Positions 1-5,238 of a stretch of DNA of 5,314 nucleotides are shown here, in pieces. Every line of letters starts with the position of its first letter. Position 1 is the stretch's first letter. The translations under genes were made by a program, and so were the position numbers. This DNA is from an uncultured Collinsella sp. (GTDB lineage Bacteria > Actinomycetota > Coriobacteriia > Coriobacteriales > Coriobacteriaceae): NCBI GenBank assembly GCA_934654625.1, contig CAKUGM010000075.1, positions 1-5,314 on the forward strand, read 5' to 3'. The notes beneath the pieces were generated by a model. That model made no database searches and was not told the origin of the DNA. It saw only the letters and a program-made list of their open reading frames with translations.

Positions 1-75
1 GGTGGGCGATGAGGGATTCGAACCCCCAGCCTTGTGCGTGTAAAGCACCTGCGCTAACCGTTGCGCCAATCGCCC
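1..75 (-). tRNA. tRNA-Val (anticodon UAC), 3' end at window edge
   Basis: Read on the minus strand, the sequence folds as a full cloverleaf. The acceptor stem GGGCGAT (75-69) pairs perfectly with ATCGCCC (10-4). The D arm is GCGC/GCGC with GG in the loop, the anticodon loop is TTTACAC, the variable loop has 5 bases, and the T arm has the standard TTCGAAT loop. The anticodon TAC (complement of 40-42) reads valine GUA and, by wobble, other GUN codons. The discriminator base is A, followed by CC at the first two bases of the window, so a genome-encoded CCA is likely and its last A falls outside. The top of the anticodon stem has a G27-A43 mismatch, leaving 4 clean pairs. It is transcribed away from the neighbouring operon. 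Confidence 0.96.
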
Positions 76-83
76 GCGGGAAC

Positions 84-114
84 ATAGTATATCGAAACCT
101 TTGGCTAGAAGCTA
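84..114 (-). promoter_or_regulatory. Putative promoter for tRNA-Val
   Basis: On the minus strand a -10-like TATACT lies at 91-86, overlapping an alternative TACTAT at 89-84. This would start transcription only a few bases before the tRNA 5' end at 75, as is usual for bacterial tRNA genes. The -35 is poor: TAGCTT at 114-109 gives a 17-base spacer, while TTGTAG at 117-112 gives 20. The call rests on the -10 and its position. Confidence 0.42.
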
Positions 115-118
115 CAAT
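113..118 (+). promoter_or_regulatory. Putative -10 element for the HAD-murI-rph-rdgB-dtd operon
   Basis: TACAAT matches the sigma-70 -10 consensus at 5 of 6 positions. It would start transcription near 125, giving a leader of about 32 bases before the ATG at 157. No convincing -35 is present at the expected distance (around 90-95). The same GCTACAAT octamer occurs at the veg promoter (3938-3945), which supports a real element. It overlaps the region that would hold the -35 of the divergent tRNA-Val promoter. Confidence 0.42.
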
Positions 119-156
119 GGGATTCGTTTTTTATCCGACCAGCAAAAGGAGCACCA

Positions 157-1062
157 ATGACCTCCTCTGTGTTGCCCGTCGTGCCCGAGGGCGAACTCAA
201 GGAGCGCCTGGCGGGCGTTCGCTATGTTTTCACCGATCTTGATGGCACCATGCTCGCGCCCGGCTCGCGCGTGCTTGCCGATGCTGCGGGAAACCCCAGC
301 GTTGCCTGCGTGCAGACGCTTCTTGATCTGCGCGCCGCTGGCGTTGAGGTGATTCCCTGCTCCGGTCGTAACCGCTCTATGCTGCACGAGGATGCACGCA
401 TTCTGGGCTTCAACGCTTATATCGGCGAGATGGGCGGCTTGCTCATGCTCGACCATGGTAAGGACGACTGGTGCTACTTCACGGCAGACATGGACTACGA
501 CCCCTCTTGCGGCCTCACTCCCCATCAGGTGATCGAGCATACCGGTGTGTGCGATAAGCTCGTCAACTCCTGGCCACGTCTGCTCGAGTATCACAACGAT
601 ATGCAGCAGGGCTATAAATACCGCGAGGTCACCGTGGCCATGCGCGGCGAGATTCCCGACGAGGAGGCTCGCGCCATGCTCGACGCCTCGGGCGTTAACC
701 TCGATTGGGGTGATAACGGCTTCCTCAATCACATTTCCAAGCCTACAACGCTCGAGCTCCCCGAGGGCGTGCCCGGCCGCGCCTTCAACGTGAGTCCGCG
801 CGGCCTCAACAAGGGTCGTGCCGTCGCCAAGTTCTGCGAACTGCGCGGCATCGATCCTGCGCAGGCATTGGCCATCGGCGACGCTTCGTCCGATTTCTTG
901 ATGGCGGATTCGGTGGGGACCTTCGTTTTGGTGGAGAATGGGCTGGCGAACCCCGGCGCCGATGAGTTCTTGGTCACGCACGACAATGCGTTTGTGAGCC
1001 AGGGCCGCATCGTCGACGGTTGGGTTATGACTATGAAATGCCTGCTGGCAGCCAAGGAATAG
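157..1062 (+). CDS. HAD superfamily hydrolase, Cof-like type IIB phosphatase
   Basis: This is a probable cytoplasmic, Mg-dependent phosphatase of 301 residues with the four HAD motifs in order. Motif I is FTDLDGT (25-31), with D27 the expected nucleophile and D29 the acid/base. Motif II is the serine of PCSGR (67-71). The motif III lysine is most likely K219 in NKGRAVAK. Motif IV is GDASSD (241-246), whose aspartates bind the metal. The roughly 85-205 stretch between motifs II and III is the size of a C2-type cap, as in the Cof/IIB group that includes sugar-phosphate phosphatases. The cap determines substrate, so the substrate cannot be named. AAGGAG at 146-151 sits 5 bases before the ATG. 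There is no signal peptide or membrane segment. As the first gene of the operon, 6 bases before murI, it may act on a phosphorylated metabolite, but a link to the cell wall is only inference. Confidence 0.9.
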   Translation: MTSSVLPVVPEGELKERLAGVRYVFTDLDGTMLAPGSRVLADAAGNPSVACVQTLLDLRAAGVEVIPCSGRNRSMLHEDARILGFNAYIGEMGGLLMLDHGKDDWCYFTADMDYDPSCGLTPHQVIEHTGVCDKLVNSWPRLLEYHNDMQQGYKYREVTVAMRGEIPDEEARAMLDASGVNLDWGDNGFLNHISKPTTLELPEGVPGRAFNVSPRGLNKGRAVAKFCELRGIDPAQALAIGDASSDFLMADSVGTFVLVENGLANPGADEFLVTHDNAFVSQGRIVDGWVMTMKCLLAAKE

Positions 1063-1074
1063 GATTTGATGATG
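1054..1074 (+). promoter_or_regulatory. Ribosome binding site and stacked start codons of murI
   Basis: Two Shine-Dalgarno-like stretches, AAGGA (1054-1058) and AGGA (1061-1064), precede three consecutive in-frame starts: TTG 1066, ATG 1069 and ATG 1072. TTG 1066 is only 1 base from AGGA and 7 from AAGGA. ATG 1069 is 10 bases from AAGGA, and ATG 1072 is 7 from AGGA. One of the ATGs is more likely than TTG. The site lies across the stop codon of the HAD gene, so the two genes may be translationally linked. Confidence 0.55.
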
Positions 1075-1941
1075 GCGCAGAAAAACACCTGCCCTATCGG
1101 CGTGTTCGACTCGGGACTCGGCGGCCTGACCGTGGCCCGTTCCATCGCCACCGCCTTGCCTCACGAGTCGGTGTACTACTTTGGCGATACCAAGCGCTGC
1201 CCCTATGGCACGCGCGGTGAAAACGAGGTCCGCTCTTTTGCCCTCCAGGCGGGGCGCTGGCTTTCGCGTCATGACGTCAAGATCATCGTCATCGCGTGTA
1301 ACACGGCGACGGCGGCTGCCTTGCGCGTGTGCCAGCAGACGCTCGACGTTCCCGTGATTGGCGTAATCGTCCCCGGTGCACGCGCCGCCATCAACAGCAC
1401 GCGTACGCGCGAGGTGGGCGTACTTGCCACGAACCTCACCACGCGTTCCGGCGCCTACACGCGCGCCATTCAAGACCTGGATGCGGGCGTAGACGTGTAC
1501 GGCTGCCCCGCTTCGAGCTTTGTGGAGATCGTCGAGCAGGAGCTTGCGACCGGCGCCCATCTGCAGGAGCGTTGGCTTGAGGACGAGGATATCTTCGATA
1601 CGCCCGAGGTGCGCACCACAGTGCGTCAGGTGGTCGAGCCCCTCAAGGGCCACAATATCGATACGGTCGTTTTGGGGTGTACACACTTCCCGCTGTTGGT
1701 TGGCCCCATTCGCCATGAGCTGGGGCCGAACATCCGCGTGGTGTCGTCTGCCGAGGAAACCACGCGCGAGCTCGTGGACATCCTGCAGCGCCGTGAACAG
1801 CTGGCACCGGATAGCGCGATGCCCCAGCACCGCTTTGCCACGACATCCGATAACCTGGCGGAGTTTGCCGCCGCGGGCAGCTTTATCTTCGGCCAGCCGC
1901 TCAAGAGCATCGAGCACGTGTCGCTCGACGAACTCGTGTAG
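1069..1941 (+). CDS. murI: Glutamate racemase
   Basis: Interconverts L- and D-glutamate without a cofactor, supplying D-Glu for MurD in peptidoglycan precursor synthesis in the cytoplasm. The 290-residue length is slightly above the usual 255-285. Counting from ATG 1069, the signatures are GVFDSGLGGLTV (11-22) with D14 and S15 of the active site, YFGDTKRCPYG (37-47), IACNTATAA (75-83) with catalytic C77, and LGCTHFPLL (202-210) with the second catalytic C204 and H206. All key residues are intact, so the enzyme should be active. The start is uncertain by one or two codons (ATG 1069 or 1072; TTG 1066 less likely). It sits between the HAD gene and rph. murI near rph and rdgB is a known arrangement in Firmicutes and Actinobacteria. 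Aspartate racemase is a distant relative, but these motifs and this context favour glutamate racemase. Confidence 0.97.
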   Translation: MMAQKNTCPIGVFDSGLGGLTVARSIATALPHESVYYFGDTKRCPYGTRGENEVRSFALQAGRWLSRHDVKIIVIACNTATAAALRVCQQTLDVPVIGVIVPGARAAINSTRTREVGVLATNLTTRSGAYTRAIQDLDAGVDVYGCPASSFVEIVEQELATGAHLQERWLEDEDIFDTPEVRTTVRQVVEPLKGHNIDTVVLGCTHFPLLVGPIRHELGPNIRVVSSAEETTRELVDILQRREQLAPDSAMPQHRFATTSDNLAEFAAAGSFIFGQPLKSIEHVSLDELV

Positions 1942-1971
1942 GCTGCGTCGCACAAATAGAGAGGAATACCG

Positions 1972-2712
1972 ATGGAACTGAACGAGATTCGCCGCTCCGG
2001 CGGCCGCGCCGCCAACCAGATGCGCCCCGTGACGCTCAAGCGCGAGGTCATGAAGAACGCCCTGGGCTCCTGCCTGGTGGAGTTTGGCGACACGCGCGTG
2101 CTGTGCGCCGCTACGATCGAGGATGGCCTGCCGCCTTGGCGTCGCGCCTCGAAGCTGGGCTGGGTCACGGCTGAATACGCCATGCTCCCTGCCGCCACTT
2201 CCAAGCGCACCAAGCGCGAGACGAACGCGCGCAAGGGGCGCAGCATGGAGATCGAGCGCCTGATCGGCCGCAGCCTGCGCACTGTTTGCAATATGCGTGC
2301 CCTCGGCGAGTACACCGTCACTATCGACTGCGATGTCCTGCAGGCCGATGGCGGTACACGCACCGCTAGTGTGACCGGCGCTTGGGTGGCACTTCACGAT
2401 GCTTTGATGACCTGGGTCGAGGCGGGCAAGATCCCGCGCCTGCCCCTGACGGGTCAGGTGGCCGCCGTGTCCATGGGCGTTGTCGATGGCAACGAGCTGC
2501 TGGACCTCGATTACGCCGAGGATAGCCACGCCGAGGTCGACATGAACCTCGTCGCCACCGATACGGGCGAGATTGTCGAGATCCAGGGCACGGGCGAGCA
2601 GACGCCCTTTGGCCGCAAGCGCCTGAATAACCTGCTTGACCTGGGCGATCTTGGCATCAAGCAGCTGATCGACCTCCAAAACGAGGTCACCGCGTTTCGC
2701 GACGATGACTAG
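1972..2712 (+). CDS. rph: Ribonuclease PH (tRNA nucleotidyltransferase)
   Basis: A phosphate-dependent 3'-to-5' exoribonuclease that trims extra nucleotides from the 3' ends of tRNA precursors and other stable RNAs, releasing nucleoside diphosphates; the family forms hexamers. The 246 residues are close to the family norm. Visible signatures are NQMRPVTL (15-22), EFGDTRVLC (37-45), GRSMEIERLIGRSLR (89-103) with R90 at the place of the conserved phosphate-site arginine, DCDVLQADGGTRTAS (119-133) forming the phosphate-binding loop, DLDYAEDSHAEVDMN (178-192) with the metal-binding aspartates, and EIQGTGE (203-209). AGAGGA at 1960-1965 lies 6 bases before the ATG. The intact sequence contrasts with E. 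coli K-12, where rph is frameshifted. Two tRNA genes flank this block, but no specific link follows. The C terminus ends in an acidic RDDD. Confidence 0.98.
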   Translation: MELNEIRRSGGRAANQMRPVTLKREVMKNALGSCLVEFGDTRVLCAATIEDGLPPWRRASKLGWVTAEYAMLPAATSKRTKRETNARKGRSMEIERLIGRSLRTVCNMRALGEYTVTIDCDVLQADGGTRTASVTGAWVALHDALMTWVEAGKIPRLPLTGQVAAVSMGVVDGNELLDLDYAEDSHAEVDMNLVATDTGEIVEIQGTGEQTPFGRKRLNNLLDLGDLGIKQLIDLQNEVTAFRDDD

Positions 2713-2757
2713 CCCCAAACGCACATCCATCCGATAACCGTTAAGGAACAGGCGACC

Positions 2758-3402
2758 ATGGCCCTGAATAAAATCGATATCGAAACCCTCGATCCGGCCC
2801 GCACCATCGTGGTGGCTACGGGTAACGCCCATAAACTCGTGGAGATCGAGGACATCCTTTCGCGCGTGCTGCCCGACGTGACCTTTGTCGCGCTGGGTCA
2901 GCTGGGCGATTTTGATGATCCGGAAGAGACGGACACCACCTTTTTGGAGAACGCCCTCATCAAGGCCGAGGCTGCCGTGGAGCAAACGGGCATGTCGGCC
3001 ATCGCGGATGATTCCGGCCTTGTGGTCGACGCCCTCGACGGCGAGCCCGGCGTGTATTCCGCGCGCTACGCGGGCGTGCACGGTGACGATGCAGCGAACA
3101 ATGCGAAGCTGCTCGAGAATCTGGCCGATGTGCCCGAGGCCGAGCGTGTCGCCCGCTTTATGAGCGTCGTGGCGCTTGTGGACGCCTCCGGCATGGTGCT
3201 TACCGGTACGGGCGCCTGCGAGGGCACAATCGGTTTCGAGGGCCGCGGCGAGAACGGCTTTGGCTACGACCCGCTGTTCCTGCCTGCCGATACGCCGGGC
3301 AAGACCATGGCGGAGCTCACGCCGGCAGAGAAAAACGCCATCAGCCATCGCTTCCACGCGCTGCAGGACCTGTCTTCCCAGATTGCAGGAGACGAGGCGT
3401 GA
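2758..3402 (+). CDS. rdgB: XTP/dITP pyrophosphatase (non-canonical purine NTP hydrolase)
   Basis: Hydrolyses dITP, ITP and XTP to the monophosphate and pyrophosphate, keeping deaminated purines out of DNA and RNA. It is a cytoplasmic HAM1/RdgB-family protein of 214 residues. Signatures are VVATGNAHKLVEI (18-30) with triphosphate-contacting T21, N23 and K26; TFLENALIKA (61-70); ADDSGLVVDAL (83-93) with D85 as the likely catalytic base; GVYSARYAG (98-106); GFGYDPLF (167-174) of the base pocket; and NAISHR (193-198). About 15 residues precede the conserved core, making it slightly longer than the E. coli enzyme. The upstream AAGGA (2743-2747) lies 10 bases from the ATG. The gap after rph is 45 bases with no promoter or terminator that I can see. 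Its stop overlaps the dtd start. Confidence 0.97.
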   Translation: MALNKIDIETLDPARTIVVATGNAHKLVEIEDILSRVLPDVTFVALGQLGDFDDPEETDTTFLENALIKAEAAVEQTGMSAIADDSGLVVDALDGEPGVYSARYAGVHGDDAANNAKLLENLADVPEAERVARFMSVVALVDASGMVLTGTGACEGTIGFEGRGENGFGYDPLFLPADTPGKTMAELTPAEKNAISHRFHALQDLSSQIAGDEA

Positions 3403-3845
3403 GAGCAGTTATTCAGCGCGTGACGAGCGCGTCGGTTGTCGTCGAAGAAGAAACCATCGGTAGCATCGGTCGGGGATATCTCATCCTGCTGGGCGTGGGC
3501 GAAGGCGACACGCGCGAGGTGGCGCAAAAGCTCTGGGCCAAGATTCGCGACCTGCGCATCATGCCCGACGATGCGGGAAAGACCAATCGCTCGCTCGCAG
3601 ATGTTTCGGGCGAGGTGCTCGTGGTGTCGCAGTTCACGCTCTATGCCGATTGCCGCCATGGACGTAGGCCCTCGTTCACCGCGGCGGGTGCGCCCGCCTT
3701 GGCAAATGAGCTTTACGAGTACTTCTGCGAGCTGGTTCGTACGGACATGGGCGATGTTCAGACGGGCAGCTTCGGTGCCGACATGAGCGTTTCGCTTGTA
3801 AACGACGGCCCCTTTACCGTCGTGCTGGATACCGACGAGCTGTAG
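3399..3845 (+). CDS. dtd: D-aminoacyl-tRNA deacylase
   Basis: Removes D-amino acids (and glycine mischarged on tRNA-Ala) from tRNA, so that they do not enter translation. The 148-residue length is typical of DTD. The two defining motifs are present: SQFTLYA (77-83) and NDGPFT (135-140), whose Gly-Pro at 137-138 forms the cross-subunit Gly-cisPro site that rejects L-aminoacyl substrates. The N-terminal MRAVIQRV is also typical. The start is GTG, and the overlap GTGA with the rdgB stop means the two genes share 4 bases, so re-initiation coupling is likely. AGGAG at 3387-3391, inside rdgB, lies 7 bases before GTG. It is the last gene of the operon. Its place beside murI, a maker of a D-amino acid, is suggestive. 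Confidence 0.97.
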   Translation: MRAVIQRVTSASVVVEEETIGSIGRGYLILLGVGEGDTREVAQKLWAKIRDLRIMPDDAGKTNRSLADVSGEVLVVSQFTLYADCRHGRRPSFTAAGAPALANELYEYFCELVRTDMGDVQTGSFGADMSVSLVNDGPFTVVLDTDEL

Positions 3846-3858
3846 GGGAGCGCAAAGG

Positions 3859-3890
3859 GTCCGGCCGCGCAGCCATGCGTCCGGCTGCGC
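3859..3890 (+). repeat. 12-base imperfect direct repeat after dtd
   Basis: GTCCGGCCGCGC (3859-3870) and GTCCGGCTGCGC (3879-3890) differ at one base and lie 20 bases apart start to start. The second copy contains the right arm of the hairpin at 3867-3890, so the repeat and hairpin are interlocked. No function is known to me. Confidence 0.7.
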
Positions 3891-3897
3891 CTCTCTT
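3867..3897 (+). terminator. Candidate terminator hairpin after dtd
   Basis: GCGCAGCC (3867-3874) pairs perfectly with GGCTGCGC (3883-3890) around an 8-base loop, 21 bases after the dtd stop. A pyrimidine stretch, CTCTCTTC, follows, not a clean T run, so classic intrinsic termination would be weak. Its position between dtd and the veg promoter makes it the best candidate for the end of the first operon. It may instead act as a 3'-end stabilising stem. Confidence 0.5.
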
Positions 3898-3903
3898 CGC
3901 AGC

Positions 3904-3929
3904 ATCTCCATAAGATGTGCAATCTCCAT
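3904..3929 (+). repeat. 8-base direct repeat upstream of the veg promoter
   Basis: ATCTCCAT occurs at 3904-3911 and exactly again at 3922-3929, an 18-base period. The copies straddle the place where a -35 element would be expected for the -10 at 3940-3945, so they could be a regulator's binding sites. The first copy's downstream bases also give a short inverted repeat, AGATG (3913-3917) with CATCT (3927-3931). Confidence 0.5.
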
Positions 3930-3936
3930 CTGAGCC

Positions 3937-3945
3937 TGCTACAAT
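3937..3945 (+). promoter_or_regulatory. Extended -10 promoter for veg-ispE
   Basis: TGCTACAAT combines the TGn extension with a 5 of 6 match to TATAAT. The predicted start is near 3952, leaving a leader of about 57 bases before the veg ATG at 4009. There is no good -35 at 16-18 bases upstream (GTGCAA or TGTGCA are weak), which is common for extended -10 promoters. In Bacillus the veg gene is also driven by its own strong promoter. Confidence 0.6.
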
Positions 3946-3968
3946 TCATACGTTTGTAGATAAATTGG

Positions 3969-4008
3969 GGCAAGTCTGCCGTATTTGCGCTTGCCTGCAG
4001 GAGGCCTA
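3969..4008 (+). promoter_or_regulatory. veg leader hairpin and strong Shine-Dalgarno site
   Basis: In the predicted veg leader GGCAAG (3969-3974) pairs with CTTGCC (3990-3995), extendable by a T-G pair inside. The stem ends 3 bases before the AGGAGG Shine-Dalgarno sequence (3999-4004), which is only 4 bases from ATG 4009. A competing small stem, GCCT (3993-3996) with AGGC (4002-4005), would cover the Shine-Dalgarno site and cannot form together with the first one. This could tune translation, but it may equally be chance in a short GC-rich leader. Confidence 0.45.
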
Positions 4009-4305
4009 ATGGAAGAGCTGGAAGTTAATCACGTCGATGATATCCATGAGAAGCTGACGGGCATGATCGGCCAGCGCGTCAAGGTGCGCGCCAACATGGG
4101 TCGTACGCGCGTCGTCGAGCGCATGGGCACCATCAAGACGGTGCATCCCGCAGTGTTTATCGTCGAGGTCGATGAGCGCCGCGGCCGTAAGTCGCGCCAA
4201 TCGTACCAGTACGTCGATGTCCTCACCGGCACCGTTGAGTTGTTCGATCCCGAGTCGGGCGAGCATCTGTTCACCCCGCTGGGCAATCAGCTCGAGGAGC
4301 ACTAG
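4009..4305 (+). CDS. veg: Veg family protein (DUF1021/VEG)
   Basis: A 98-residue protein resembling B. subtilis Veg, a small abundant protein reported to stimulate biofilm formation; its biochemical role is not settled. The resemblance runs through most of the length: IGQRVKVRANMGRTR (20-34) corresponds to the basic, glycine-rich start of the Veg core, then ERMGTI (37-42), HPAVFIVEVDE (46-56), SYQYVDVLTGTVEL (65-78). The protein is rich in Arg and Lys at 22-63 with acidic ends, and is predicted to be a small beta-rich cytoplasmic protein. I chose ATG 4009 because AGGAGG precedes it and similarity begins after it; an in-frame TTG at 3985 would add 8 unconserved residues and put the Shine-Dalgarno site inside the gene. 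It is 2 bases before ispE, and veg near ispE is also the Bacillus order (there with sspF between). Confidence 0.9.
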   Translation: MEELEVNHVDDIHEKLTGMIGQRVKVRANMGRTRVVERMGTIKTVHPAVFIVEVDERRGRKSRQSYQYVDVLTGTVELFDPESGEHLFTPLGNQLEEH

Positions 4306-4307
4306 TT

Positions 4308-5201
4308 ATGCCTTCTCTTTCGTTCACCGTGTCCGCGCTCGCAAAGGTCAATCTGTACCTGGGCGTGTACGCAACGAAAGATGAGCGCGGTTACCATCGC
4401 GTCGATTCGGTCATGGCAGCTGTCGGGCTGGGCGACACGGTGACGATTGCGCCGGCACAGGAGCTTTCGGTCACCATGGACCCCGTGGTGGATTTCCCCA
4501 TGGAGCAAAACAGCGCTTGGCGCGCCGCCGTCGAGCTCGGCCATGCGTATGGCCGTGAGCCCTTGTTTGACATCCATATCGAAAAGCACATTCCCATTCG
4601 CGCAGGGTTGGGTGGCCCGTCCACCGATGCCGCAGCTACCCTGCGCGGCCTATGCAAGGTGTGGGATATCGACATCCGCGATGAGCGCGTTGCCGAGGTT
4701 GCGCGCAGCATCGGTGCCGACGTGCCGTTTTTCCTCTACGAGTCACCTGCGTTCTTGAGCGGTGCGGGCGATGCGATGGAGGAGACGTTCGACGCGCTCG
4801 AGGGCGTGCCCGTGGCGCTCGTTCGCGCTTCTTCAAAGGGCGTTACGGCGCAGGAGGCCTATCGCGTCTTCGACGCAGACCCGCAGCCTGCGGCTCCGAT
4901 TCAGCCCATGCTCGAGGCGCTGCGCGCGGACGACGAGCAAAGCGTTGTCGACGCGCTTGCCAATAACCTGGCGCCCGCCGCGATGGCCATTGCGCCCGAG
5001 ATCGTCGATGTGCTGGCATGGATGCGTGAACAGCCGGGGGTGCGCGTGGCCGAAGTTTCGGGTTCGGGCTCATGCTGCTTCGCTCTGTGTGAGAGCAAAG
5101 AGGCTGCTCAGCGTCTTGCGAACGCGGCATCAAGCGAACGCGGATGGTGGTCATGTGCAACTCAGATGGAAAAGTCTGGATCGAATCTTATTGATTGCTA
5201 G
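4308..5201 (+). CDS. ispE: 4-diphosphocytidyl-2-C-methyl-D-erythritol kinase
   Basis: A GHMP-family kinase that phosphorylates CDP-methylerythritol with ATP, the fourth step of the MEP (non-mevalonate) route to isopentenyl diphosphate. The 297 residues match the family (about 280-310). AKVNLYLGVY (12-21) carries K13, the counterpart of E. coli catalytic K10, and GYH (28-30) follows. The ATP loop is PIRAGLGGPSTDAAATL (96-112), and IGADVPFF (135-142) carries catalytic D138 (E. coli D141). The C-terminal GHMP motif is SGSGSCCFAL (251-260). The ATP loop has Pro104 where most IspE proteins have a third glycine. GAGGAG (4294-4299), inside the end of veg, lies 8 bases before the ATG, so the two genes are probably co-translated. 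The last 45 codons use TCA three times, unlike the upstream genes, and the C-terminal tail after about residue 285 is not one I recognise. Confidence 0.95.
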   Translation: MPSLSFTVSALAKVNLYLGVYATKDERGYHRVDSVMAAVGLGDTVTIAPAQELSVTMDPVVDFPMEQNSAWRAAVELGHAYGREPLFDIHIEKHIPIRAGLGGPSTDAAATLRGLCKVWDIDIRDERVAEVARSIGADVPFFLYESPAFLSGAGDAMEETFDALEGVPVALVRASSKGVTAQEAYRVFDADPQPAAPIQPMLEALRADDEQSVVDALANNLAPAAMAIAPEIVDVLAWMREQPGVRVAEVSGSGSCCFALCESKEAAQRLANAASSERGWWSCATQMEKSGSNLIDC

Positions 5202-5218
5202 CATTTGTCTTGATCTTT

Positions 5219-5227
5219 TGTTACTAT
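5219..5227 (+). promoter_or_regulatory. Extended -10 promoter for tRNA-Pro
   Basis: TGTTACTAT has the TGn extension plus a -10-like TACTAT. Transcription would start around 5234, about 5 bases before the tRNA. No good -35 is seen at the right spacing; TTGCTA (5195-5200) is 21 bases away and overlaps the ispE stop. No terminator separates ispE from the tRNA, so read-through transcription and processing are also possible. Confidence 0.5.
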
Positions 5228-5238
5228 AGCTTGGCTAT

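Noticed and set aside
101..107. TTGGCTA shared with 5231-5237 just before tRNA-Pro
   Set aside because: Seven bases shared by two distant sites, in different positions relative to the tRNA genes, is within chance for this length.
1066..1068. TTG as the murI start
   Set aside because: It is one base from the nearer Shine-Dalgarno stretch, and two ATG codons follow immediately.
2713..2757. Promoter or terminator between rph and rdgB
   Set aside because: The 45 bases show only a ribosome binding site (AAGGA), with no hairpin, T run or convincing -10 element.
112..3357. 1081-codon open reading frame on the minus strand
   Set aside because: It lies exactly in register opposite four well-identified genes and is open only because they avoid TTA, CTA and TCA. 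The translation has no recognisable domain and is rich in His, Arg and Ala, as expected of a GC-rich antisense frame.
3264..3929. 221-codon minus-strand frame over dtd
   Set aside because: Same cause: in-register antisense of dtd, with no family similarity and no ribosome binding site that I can see.
3985..4008. Upstream TTG start for veg
   Set aside because: It adds MRLPAGGL, not part of the Veg core, and would place the AGGAGG site inside the coding region. ATG 4009 fits better.
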